A stretch of DNA of 64,000 nucleotides, from NCBI RefSeq assembly GCF_017873245.1, contig NZ_JAGGJY010000009.1, positions 79,854 to 143,853 on the forward strand. Reading direction: 5' to 3'. The position numbers were made by a program, and so were the translations under genes. Below the pieces are notes generated by a model. The model was not told the origin of the DNA, did not search any database, and saw only the letters and a program-made list of their open reading frames with translations. Below are positions 8,897-19,100 of the stretch, piece after piece (position 1 is the stretch's first letter; every line of letters begins with the position of its first letter). The stretch comes from Clostridium tertium (GTDB lineage: Bacteria > Bacillota > Clostridia > Clostridiales > Clostridiaceae).

Positions 8897-8933
8897 AATT
8901 TTTATTACCTCTTTTAACAATTAATAGACAACT

Positions 8934-9248
8934 TTATTTACCCTCTATTTTCTTGTGTAGCTTTATTATATGCTCTATTAATGTTTTAGCTTCAATAGCT
9001 GTCATTAAATGATCTTGAGCATGAACAAATAATACTGAGACTTCTGTTTTTTCTCCTCTTGCTTCTGCTTGAATTATATTTGTTTGTATTTTATGAGCTT
9101 GTCCTAAATAAGCATCAGCTTCTTTCATTAATTCACCTGCTTTATTAAAGTCTCCCTTTTCAGCAGCCATTAATGCTTCATATGCTAACCCTTTAGCTGT
9201 TCCACCTTGACTAATTATTTCAAAAATAATGCCTTCCATATTTTCCAA
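8934..9248 (-). CDS. PTS lactose/cellobiose-family EIIA, copy 2
   Basis: A 104-residue EIIA; the phosphorylated histidine lies in VHAQDHLM, as in copy 1. It appears to start with TTG at 9248, five bases after GGGGTG; the next ATG (9239) is too far from that site. First gene of PTS operon 2. Confidence 0.88.
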   Translation of the reverse strand: MENMEGIIFEIISQGGTAKGLAYEALMAAEKGDFNKAGELMKEADAYLGQAHKIQTNIIQAEARGEKTEVSVLFVHAQDHLMTAIEAKTLIEHIIKLHKKIEGK

Positions 9249-9307
9249 TATATCACCCCATTCATTTTTTTACTTATATACCATTTATTACAATTTATTA
9301 TAACTTT

Positions 9308-9357
9308 ATTATACACTATTATATTTTTATTTCAATATTTTTTTTATCTTTTGAAAT
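9308..9357 (-). promoter_or_regulatory. Promoter and inverted-repeat operator of PTS operon 2
   Basis: On the minus strand TTGAAA (9335-9330) and TATAAT (9313-9308) are 16 bp apart. An ATTTCAA-N15-TTGAAAT inverted repeat covers 9329-9357. Both match the region before PTS operon 1, so the duplication included the control region. Confidence 0.65.
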
Positions 9358-9414
9358 TACATTTTAAAAACATATTCTAACTACATTTGACAAATTATAA
9401 TAGATATTAAAATT

Positions 9415-9449
9415 AATAAAAGAGAAGTTCAATAAACTTCTCTTTTATT
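9415..9449. terminator. Bidirectional terminator after the Sel1-repeat gene
   Basis: A 15-bp perfect stem (AATAAAAGAGAAGTT and its complement) with a 5-nt loop and T-rich flanks on both strands. Confidence 0.75.
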
Positions 9450-9517
9450 AATTTTATTTAAAAGCTAAGATATTTATAAATTATTCATTTCTTATACATT
9501 TATTATATTTTATTTTT

Positions 9518-12034
9518 TCAACCTTCTAATTGCCCATAATATACCATCTTTTGCTTATACTTATATAATTCAATTAAGTTATTTTTGCTTTTTTCTTCAT
9601 TTTCATAATAATCAACAATATCTTTTATAGCATCGTAAAATCCTAAATGAATACTTTTCTTTAACTTCTTAATTCCATTATTAATCAACTCACTATTATT
9701 TTCCTGTTTCCCCTTTATTATCTCATTTTTTCCTTCTATAAATGTACTTTTTCCTTGATCGAATCTATAACTTTTTTTATCTATACTATATATTAAATCT
9801 TCAAATTCATCTATTTTTCTTCCTCTCATATATAGATAATATTCTAGATTTGAATATGCTTTTAATTCTCCTAATGAGATAGCTTTAAGATAATATTCAA
9901 TCGCATCTTCTTCATTTTTATTAAATAATTTTTCTTCTGATAATTCACCTAATAAATTATATGCCTTACCTTCATCTAAAATTAATAACTCTTCTATATA
10001 TTCATTGGCTTTGCTATTAGATATCTCTACTCCTATTCCCTTTGAATAATAGTAAGCAAGTTTAAGATTTCCTTCAACTATATTAATTTCTCTTAAAAGA
10101 TATGCTCCTTCTAAAGCCTTTTCGGGCTCTTTATCTATTCCTATACCCTTTTCATGAATTTCTATTATATTTAATAATGCTTCTGCATTATACTCTTCAG
10201 CTGCTTTTTTATACCACTCTATAGCTTCCTTTGAATTTGCCTTAACGAATATTCCATGCTTATACCAATTTCCAAGCTTTATCATTGCTTTTTGAGATCC
10301 CTTTTCAGCAGCCTTTATAAAATACTTAAAAGCTTCTTGACTATTCTTTTCTACTCCAACTCCATATACATGAATTAATCCATAATAATATATAGCCTCT
10401 ATCATATCATTTTCCATAGCATAATTTATACATTCTAGTAATTCATCTTCATCTATTTCTTTTTCTTTTAATAAATCAATTAAATACTCACTTGCAAGGG
10501 CTTCTGCTGCATAATGAGATCCCTTTTTATAAGCCTTTTTTAAATATTCTAATCCCTTTTCCCTATCATCATTTAAATATGCAACTCCAATAACATACAA
10601 AGAGTGAGGATCTTCACTTTCTATGGCTGTCTTCATGTAAGTTAATGCTTTTTTCTTATCTATATTAACTCCATCTCCATTATAGTACATTATTCCAAGT
10701 CGCTGAGTTGATTTTAAATCTCCATTATTATGACCTTTTAAATAATTTACCAATGCCATTTTTAGATTATTATCTTCTTCATATAGCTTGCCAATCTTAT
10801 AATATAGAGATATATTACCTTCCTCTATACTTTTATCATATAGTGAAAATGCTTTTTCTCTATCTTCATCTACATATAGCCCCCAATAATACATATCCCC
10901 TAGACTCTCCAGACAATTCATATCATCTTTTTCTACACCTTTTGATAAATAAAAGAAAGCTTTTTTATAATTAGTATCTATAACATTACCTTCTAAATAA
11001 GATTGTCCTAAAATATAATAAGAGTCTTCAAAATCATTTTCTGCTGACTCTTCTAACCAATAATATGCCTTAAATATATTTTTCTCACAACCTTCTCCAT
11101 TCTTATAAAGATATGATAGTGCATATTGGGCCGGAGCAAATCCATTTTCTGCTGCTTCCTTATACCATTTAAATGAATACTCTAAATTTTGCTCTACTAC
11201 TTCTCCTGTAAAATAGATATACCCTAATGAATATTGAGAAAATGCATTTCCCTTTAAAGCTGCTTTCTTATACCAATATAAAGCTTTTTCTATATCTTTT
11301 TCTCCTCCATAACCCTTTTCCCAAAACAGCCCAAGATAACTTTCCGCATATTCATTCCCCTCTTCTGCTGCTTTTTCAAAACATTCCCTTGCTTTATAAT
11401 AGTCCTTTTCAACATTTTTTCCTAAATAATATAGCTCTCCAGCTAATAAGTATTCTTCTACTGAATTAATCTCTTCGTCCTCACCATCATCTTCTTCATA
11501 TTCAATTGAATTTATTGAATTTAATAAATCAATCTCATCATTTTCTTCATCTAATTCATCATAGTTTAAATACTTGTCAAATATCTTTTTTTCATATTCT
11601 GCTAATTTATCATAGAATAAAGAATAATCCTCTTCTCCACAATTAATAACTAGCCAAACGCAGATTTCATAAATAACCTTTTGATTATTTAACAATTCTG
11701 CAAACTCTTTTTTCTTATCCATACTTACATCATTATCATCTAATATATCCCTTATATAATATAAGTCCTCCACATAATTAACTAGACACTTCATAAGATC
11801 ATATGGAATTATATCTTTTCTAGATAAATATTCAATATTTTCTACCAATGAATTCTCACTATTATAAAACAACTTATTATTTAAGTGTATTGTTATGATT
11901 ATTTGCTTGATTACTTTTTCTAGCCTTGAGCATATTATTTTAAAATCTTTTTCCTCTGCTATTTTGTTCAAAATATAATATAAATCTCTAAATTCAAGTA
12001 ATAAAAAATTGAAGTCAAATTTAAGTTTCATCAT
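9518..12034 (-). CDS. Large Sel1-like (TPR-type) repeat protein
   Basis: An 838-residue, acidic, apparently cytoplasmic protein with no signal peptide or membrane segment. Residues 1-165 form a region I do not recognise, followed by a very acidic linker (about 165-195). From about 195 to 800 it is a long array of Sel1-type helical repeats of about 36 residues, with the usual A-x2-LG-x2-Y-x2-G and A-x2-WYxKAAExG signatures. Such arrays act as protein-binding scaffolds. Either of two adjacent ATGs (12034, 12031) could start it after GGGGGA; the second has the better spacing. The gene stands alone between a terminator and a 490-bp gap, so the partner is unknown. Confidence 0.85.
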   Translation of the reverse strand: MMKLKFDFNFLLLEFRDLYYILNKIAEEKDFKIICSRLEKVIKQIIITIHLNNKLFYNSENSLVENIEYLSRKDIIPYDLMKCLVNYVEDLYYIRDILDDNDVSMDKKKEFAELLNNQKVIYEICVWLVINCGEEDYSLFYDKLAEYEKKIFDKYLNYDELDEENDEIDLLNSINSIEYEEDDGEDEEINSVEEYLLAGELYYLGKNVEKDYYKARECFEKAAEEGNEYAESYLGLFWEKGYGGEKDIEKALYWYKKAALKGNAFSQYSLGYIYFTGEVVEQNLEYSFKWYKEAAENGFAPAQYALSYLYKNGEGCEKNIFKAYYWLEESAENDFEDSYYILGQSYLEGNVIDTNYKKAFFYLSKGVEKDDMNCLESLGDMYYWGLYVDEDREKAFSLYDKSIEEGNISLYYKIGKLYEEDNNLKMALVNYLKGHNNGDLKSTQRLGIMYYNGDGVNIDKKKALTYMKTAIESEDPHSLYVIGVAYLNDDREKGLEYLKKAYKKGSHYAAEALASEYLIDLLKEKEIDEDELLECINYAMENDMIEAIYYYGLIHVYGVGVEKNSQEAFKYFIKAAEKGSQKAMIKLGNWYKHGIFVKANSKEAIEWYKKAAEEYNAEALLNIIEIHEKGIGIDKEPEKALEGAYLLREINIVEGNLKLAYYYSKGIGVEISNSKANEYIEELLILDEGKAYNLLGELSEEKLFNKNEEDAIEYYLKAISLGELKAYSNLEYYLYMRGRKIDEFEDLIYSIDKKSYRFDQGKSTFIEGKNEIIKGKQENNSELINNGIKKLKKSIHLGFYDAIKDIVDYYENEEKSKNNLIELYKYKQKMVYYGQLEG

Positions 12035-12109
12035 TCCCCCATAAACTATCTATTTAATTTCTTAGTTATATTTTATTTATAGGAAAATTTTTATAGAACT
12101 TATTAGTAA

Positions 12110-12295
12110 TGAAAGAATGAAAGATTTAAAAAATGAAAGATTTAAGGAGATGATTCAGATAATCTGAATTATAAAATGAGGTTGTTTATTTATAGATTAC
12201 TCTACAAAAGCACAGGAAGAGTGAAAAGTTAAAAGTGAAAGAGTGAAAAGTTTAGGATGTTTTCCTTAACTCTTTCATTCTTTCACTTTTTAAAT
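12110..12295. repeat. Intergenic GAAAG-rich hairpin mosaic repeat
   Basis: The strand carries repeated GAATGAAAGA / GAGTGAAAAGT words, a small palindrome GATTCAGATAATCTGAATT (12153-12171) and, at its right end, the complementary CTTTCATTCTTTCAC. The outer words can pair, giving a long weak stem with a hairpin inside. Same family as 29895-30050 and 52445-52690. Confidence 0.45.
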
Positions 12296-12339
12296 ATTTG
12301 ATTAAAAATATAAAATAATAAAGATAGCGAGAATGTGAA

Positions 12340-12493
12340 ATAAGCATATAGCGAGCAATTAGAAGTACTTGGCGAAGGAAAAACTACTAGGCCTTAGTGT
12401 TGTTAGTTTGTTTGAGCTTAGTGAGTTAACCAAAACTCTTGGCATAGTAGTTTTTCCAAGCCTAGTACTTCTTTGCACAGCTATATAGCTTAT
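12340..12493. repeat. 154-bp imperfect inverted repeat (structured RNA or MITE-like element)
   Basis: The left arm (12340-12389) and right arm (12445-12493) pair over about 50 nt with few mismatches, including AGAAGTACT and GGAAAAACTACTA against their complements, and the arms begin and end with ATAAGC / TAT-AGCTTAT. The 55-nt interior contains a second small hairpin, GAGTT-AACCAA-AACTC. It lies 35 bp past the glpK stop, so it would be in the glpFK 3-prime end, and is too long and complex for a plain terminator. It encodes no protein. I cannot name a known family. Confidence 0.6.
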
Positions 12494-12527
12494 GGAACAT
12501 ATCTAGTTATCTTTACCTTTATATTGT

Positions 12528-14045
<1,518 letters not shown>

Positions 14046-14801
14046 CTATAACTTAATAATAAAATCAAATACTAAGCTTCCAAAAACTCCTCCAAGTATA
14101 GGTGCCAAAACTGGTATCCAAGCATAACTCCAATCTGAATCAATTTTATTCTTCATAGGTAAGATAGCATGTACTATTCTTGGTGCTAAATCTCTAGCTG
14201 GATTTATAGCATATCCTGTTGTACCACCAAGGGATAAGCCTATTGCCCAGACTAAGATACCAACTAAAAATGATCCCATAATTCCTACTGTTCCTATTAT
14301 TTCTCCCCCTGAACTTTGGAAAGTAGTTTTAAACACTTCACTATAAGTTATTCCTCTTATTCCTATTAATAATACAAAAGTGCCAGTAAATTCGCAAATG
14401 AAATTATAAAGATTGCTTCTTATTGCTGGTGCTGTACAAAATGTTCCTCTAACGTCCTCTCCATTTGAAGTTTCATCATAGTGTAATTTGTAGTTAAGAT
14501 AAACAACAAGCATTCCAGCCATTGCCCCTAACATTTGGCTGATGATGTATCCTGGTACTTGACTCCATTCGAATAAACCTGATGAAGCTAGTGCAATAGT
14601 TACTGCTGGATTTAGATGAGCTCCCCCCATCCATCCTGTAATATAGGCTGCTATTGCTACAGCGAACCCCCATCCTGCTGTAATTACAATCCAACCTGAA
14701 GAATTACCCTTAGTCTTTCTAAGCACTACATTTGCTACTACCCCGTTACCAAGTAATATCAAAATAAGAGTACCTATGAATTCTGAAAAATAAGCTTGCA
14801 T
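14046..14801 (-). CDS. glpF: Glycerol uptake facilitator (aquaglyceroporin)
   Basis: A 251-residue MIP-family channel with six membrane helices. The two pore motifs are NPA at 64-66 and NPA at 200-202; the second is followed by R203-D204, and the aspartate marks glycerol-conducting members rather than water channels. GGGGAGAG precedes the ATG. It lies between glpP, with a terminator in between, and glpK. Confidence 0.95.
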   Translation of the reverse strand: MQAYFSEFIGTLILILLGNGVVANVVLRKTKGNSSGWIVITAGWGFAVAIAAYITGWMGGAHLNPAVTIALASSGLFEWSQVPGYIISQMLGAMAGMLVVYLNYKLHYDETSNGEDVRGTFCTAPAIRSNLYNFICEFTGTFVLLIGIRGITYSEVFKTTFQSSGGEIIGTVGIMGSFLVGILVWAIGLSLGGTTGYAINPARDLAPRIVHAILPMKNKIDSDWSYAWIPVLAPILGGVFGSLVFDFIIKL

Positions 14802-14830
14802 TTTGCTCTCCCCTTTATTAAATTTTTTAT

Positions 14831-14871
14831 AAAAAAACTACATAAGATCGCAAAAAACAATCCTATGTAGC
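14831..14871 (-). terminator. Terminator/antiterminator target between glpP and glpF
   Basis: On the minus strand CTACATAGGA (14870-14861) pairs with TCTTATGTAG (14847-14838) with one mismatch, followed by seven T residues (14837-14831). It sits in the leader between glpP and glpF, where GlpP is known to act on the glpFK leader in Bacillus. Binding of GlpP with glycerol-3-phosphate would prevent termination. Confidence 0.7.
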
Positions 14872-14892
14872 TTTCTCTCCAATTCTCCATTT

Positions 14893-15453
14893 CTACATAT
14901 ACCAAATTTCTTTTTTAGTTGTAGATATACATGTTGCACCACTTTTTAATGTTTCCATCACGTCTTCTTTATCAGAAATTAATCCACCAGCTATTAAAGG
15001 TTTATTAAGGCTTATTGAAAGCTCCTTAATTATCTTAAAAAGTAATCCTGGAAGAATTTCTACTGCATCACATTCTTCTACTAAATGATTCTTCATATTT
15101 TCTTTAGATAAACTATCTATCATAAATACTCTCTGAATAGCTATAAATCCAAGCTTTTTTCCCATTCTTATCATTTGAGGTTTTGTACTAATTATTCCTT
15201 GAAACTTTGTATTTTCTTTAATAAATTTTAAAGCTATCTCTTTACTAGAAATTCCCTCAACTAAATCAACATGTAAAATTCCAATTTTTCTATGTTTAAA
15301 TATCTTTTCACTTAAATTTTTAATGTTTAATATGTCTCCGAATAAAATAAAAATAACTTGTATATCACTTTGTAAAGCTAAGTCTAATTCCTTCTCATCC
15401 TTAACAGCTGCTACTATTGGATTATCTTCTAAAATCCTTTTAAAATTATTCAT
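14893..15453 (-). CDS. glpP: GlpP glycerol-3-phosphate-responsive antiterminator
   Basis: A 186-residue TIM-barrel-like RNA-binding protein of the GlpP family. Hallmarks are the start FKRILEDNPIVAAVK, the central HVDLVEGISSKE and the C-terminal phosphate-binding LIAGGLI segment. It binds glycerol-3-phosphate and lets transcription pass the hairpin at 14831-14871. The ATG at 15453 is chosen because GGGG lies at good spacing before it. It heads the glpP-glpF-glpK cluster and has its own promoter and cre-like site. Confidence 0.92.
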   Translation of the reverse strand: MNNFKRILEDNPIVAAVKDEKELDLALQSDIQVIFILFGDILNIKNLSEKIFKHRKIGILHVDLVEGISSKEIALKFIKENTKFQGIISTKPQMIRMGKKLGFIAIQRVFMIDSLSKENMKNHLVEECDAVEILPGLLFKIIKELSISLNKPLIAGGLISDKEDVMETLKSGATCISTTKKEIWYM

Positions 15454-15471
15454 TTCATCCCCTACCCCTTT

Positions 15472-15485
15472 TGTAATCATTTACA
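15472..15485. promoter_or_regulatory. cre-like palindrome before glpP
   Basis: TGTAATCATTTACA (minus strand TGTAAATGATTACA) lies between the predicted glpP transcription start and the gene. It fits the TGTAA-N-TTACA form reported for clostridial CcpA sites. The same core recurs before the mannose-family PTS at 22780-22793. Confidence 0.5.
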
Positions 15486-15496
15486 ATAGTATGATA

Positions 15497-15525
15497 ATTA
15501 TATCAGCATCATATGAAACTAGCAA
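15497..15525 (-). promoter_or_regulatory. glpP promoter
   Basis: Minus strand TTGCTA (15525-15520), 17 bp, TATAAT (15502-15497). It would give a leader of about 35-40 nt containing the cre-like palindrome. Confidence 0.6.
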
Positions 15526-15717
15526 ATATAATAATTATTAATTTAAATAAATAGATATTAAACAAAAAAGAGCTTAGCAAAAAAGAGGGTGTATCCCAAA
15601 TTTGTGCTTAACTCTATTATCTCTTGCACTTAATATTCAATTTATTGTACTTTTATTTTCCACATTTTTATTCTATCACTATTATTTGTATTTTACTACA
15701 TATTTTTAATAAAAGAT

Positions 15718-15930
15718 TTAATATTTGCTTAAGCATGAAATAAGAATTGCAATCATAATTCCTATAAATGCTGGAATTAAAATAAATCCAAATATATGTC
15801 TTCCTTCTTTTTGAGCAAAGTTAATAGTTACCCCTTTTCCATTTTTTCTATCAACAACTTCAGAAGGATCTTCTGGATTGTAGTAAAAGATACCAAACTT
15901 CCAATACTTCGAATCATTATCTTTATTCAT
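15718..15930 (-). CDS. Small DUF5808-type membrane protein
   Basis: A 70-residue protein. The N-terminal part, KYWKFGIFYYNPEDP with GKGVTINFA after it, matches the short DUF5808 module; one hydrophobic helix follows (about residues 46-66). No function is known. It stands alone on the minus strand with GGAGG before its ATG. The 240 bp between glpP and this gene hold nothing I recognise. Confidence 0.7.
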   Translation of the reverse strand: MNKDNDSKYWKFGIFYYNPEDPSEVVDRKNGKGVTINFAQKEGRHIFGFILIPAFIGIMIAILISCLSKY

Positions 15931-16047
15931 TAGAAAGTTACCTCCACTTATCCTTTCTTTACTACACCTCTATTAGCATTCTATTTTATATTATAATAAA
16001 ATAGAATAACTTTTTGTATATTTTGTAAAAATATTTAATTAGTACTA

Positions 16048-16104
16048 CAAAAAAGATAAAAGGAGTTGAAAAAGTAATTTTATACTATATTCTTACTCCT
16101 TTTA
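16048..16104 (-). terminator. Terminator after the secreted glycosidase gene
   Basis: AAAAGGAGT (16058-16066) pairs with ACTCCTTTT (16095-16103) around a 28-nt loop; on the minus strand the stem is followed by TATCTTTTTTG. Confidence 0.6.
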
Positions 16105-16113
16105 TTAAAGATA

Positions 16114-19100
16114 TTATTGTGTTAAACCCTCAATAAACTTATCATAATCATTTTCAGTAAAACCTATTTTCCATATTTGTGGATTTTGACTCACAGCTCC
16201 ATACCAAACCTTTATCATATTTGTATCTTCATCGTACACAAAACAACTTCTATATATCTCCATATCATCCCATTTACCAGATGTTCCTTTTGATAATATA
16301 GGATTCTTATAAGTTGTCCAATTTACTCCATCACTTGATTTCGCATAATACAATTCTGTTTTATCGCTACCTGTTCCATTTTTATATGCTGGATATATAG
16401 CCCAATATTCGTTTTTTGATGGTATATATTCTACATTTACATGCCATATTTGAGAACCATCTTGAGCTAATGTGTTTACAACTGTTGGATTTGACCAATT
16501 TACTCCGTCACTTGATTCTCTTAATTCAACTTTATTACTTTGATTGTTCCAACCACTATTTCCTGTATTAACTGACCACATATAGTATTTATTATCTTTG
16601 AATATTATAGATGGTGATAAAGTACTATATTTTGCCCTATTATCATCAACTACCACTTGCTGAGAACTCCAATTTACTCCATCCTTTGATTTTATTAATT
16701 TAACCCATCCTTTTGTTATATCATCTGATTCTACCCAGTACACCCATAACTCATCAGTTGCTTCATTATATATCATATCGACATCACAATTATGTCCTAC
16801 TTGTGGCATTGGAGCTATAGGATTTGTAACACCTACAGGAACCTCCCAATTTATTCCATCATTAGATGCTAGTATTGAAGGATTTTCAGCAACTGAGCTA
16901 CCTGTTCTATTTGGGGTCATTATCATCCAATATTTATATCCATTCCAACCATTTTTAAAATATTTGACATCTGGATGAGTACTTTGATTTAATCCATCAT
17001 AAGTTGGTATATTCAAATAAGTTTCAGCATTTTGTAATGGTTTTTCTATTTTGGATATCTCCCATCCAAATACCTTTAAATCAGCTACTGTAGTAAATTG
17101 TTTATTATTAATTTCTGACAGAGCTTTAAGTTTTACATACCTAGATTTTGTTTCGTTGAATTTTACTATTTTTTCTGTAGAGTTTGATTCAAAGGTTCCT
17201 TTTGATATAGGTTGTCCCCAGTTCACTCCATCTAAACTTAAATAAACTTCATAGTCCTTTATTGTACCATTGGTTCCTCCATCTTGTCTTGGTAGATAAT
17301 TAATTTGATTTATATTATATACTCCTCTTAAATCAATTTGAATCTCATGCGGCATTGGTGCAGCGTTTCCGCCACTATATTTTGTGTGCCAAATAGTATT
17401 ATTATTACCATCAAAAGCATTTGTAGCCCTTCCATTTTCCCCTGTAGTTTCTTCACTATCTACATATTTTAGAGCCCAAGAATTTTGAGGAATTGCTTGA
17501 CTGCTTGCTTCTTTAAAGGTTGCATAGAAAGATACATCGCCTTTATAAGCATTATATCCTGTTCCAATAGGAAATGAATTTGGTAATATATTATAATTAT
17601 ATGGATTATTGTTAGCACTTTGTTTCATGGATGATGGATTAGTTTTTGTTTGTAGTACATCGTTATCAGGTTGGAAAACTAACCAATATTGCCCTGAAGG
17701 TAATGTAACAGAATTTACAACCTTCTTTGTATTCCAACTATTTTTAGTAGGAACAAACTCTTCTACGTAAGCTTTTTTAGTACCAGGTTTCCCGTTATTA
17801 TCGTCATAAATAGCAATTTGTAGTTTTCCACTTTCTGAATTATTTCCTATATAAATACTTAAACTATCTATTGTTGCTGTCTTTTCTAATGTAGTAGAAA
17901 CAGCATTTAAATATTTAGAATTTCCACTATCTGTTGATGATAATATTGTATTATTTCCAACATCAAATGTAGTAACCTCTGCTGGTGTATCATCTGGTAT
18001 TGCTCTAACTAATAAATTATCAGTAAAGCTTGTATTTATAGTCGCTGTTGGTCCCTTTACTCCTCTAGCAATAACTCTATTGTTAACATAATCTTCAATT
18101 CTATATGTGGCGTTACTGTCTAATCCCTTTATTTCTATATTTCCTGAATAACTAGAATTATCTTTGTAGAATGAATAATAAATATCTTCTCCTTTTCTTA
18201 TAACATATGACTCTAATGGATCTATTCCGTATTTATATAAGTTTCCTATAAATTCTCCCTTTGCTAACTCTAAATCTCTTGCAAGTCCGAAGTATTTATT
18301 ATATTGTTCTCTATCTGAACTACTTAATGTTGTATGTTTAGTAATCATAACTGATCCTGTACCTAATGCTGACGGTAACCAAACTGAATTATGATCTGTT
18401 GTTACTGGAAAATCATCTCCAAATATAGCTTTAAATGCTTTCACTCTTGTTCTTGTTTGTACTCTCGAAATTGGATCTGCTGTTGGTGCATGGTTCACAT
18501 ATGGTGTTGAATAAAAATCCTGAGGTGTTCCGCAATTACATAATTCTATAAAAGTATCTGGATTTATCGCTATGGACTGTTCATATATAGCTTCATAGAA
18601 TTTATATTGATTTTCTAATGTATCTGATAAACTTGAGTGTTTATGAGAACTATCATAGCATTTAGGTATTCCCCATACATAATCTTCTTTGAATCCATCA
18701 AATCCCCATTCTTCTAATGCCACAGTTACAAAATCTTTATGATGTTGAATTGAACCTTCTGAATTTGGACATAATGCAAATCCTGCTGTTCCTCCATTTC
18801 CGCCTCCAGGCCCTGGTAACCTAACCATATTCCCTTGTGAGTTCTTAATAAACCACTCTGGATGTTCAGATACTAATTTGCTATTTATCCCTCCGTCTAC
18901 TGGTCTCCACCATAAAATAGCTGTCATTCCTCTTTTATGGATTTCATCTGTAAGATATTTCATGTCTGCATTTCCATTTGGAAACTTTTGAGGACTTAAT
19001 TCCCAATCACCAGCATAAGTGTACCACCCATCATCTAGAGTAATTTGTTTTATCCCCATCGCTTTAAGTTCATCTAATTTATTAACTATTTTTTCTATTG

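Noticed and set aside
15541..15717. Possible insertion-sequence end (GGGTGTATCCCAA) in the glpP gap
   Set aside because: No second end, transposase fragment or duplication is nearby; too short to support.
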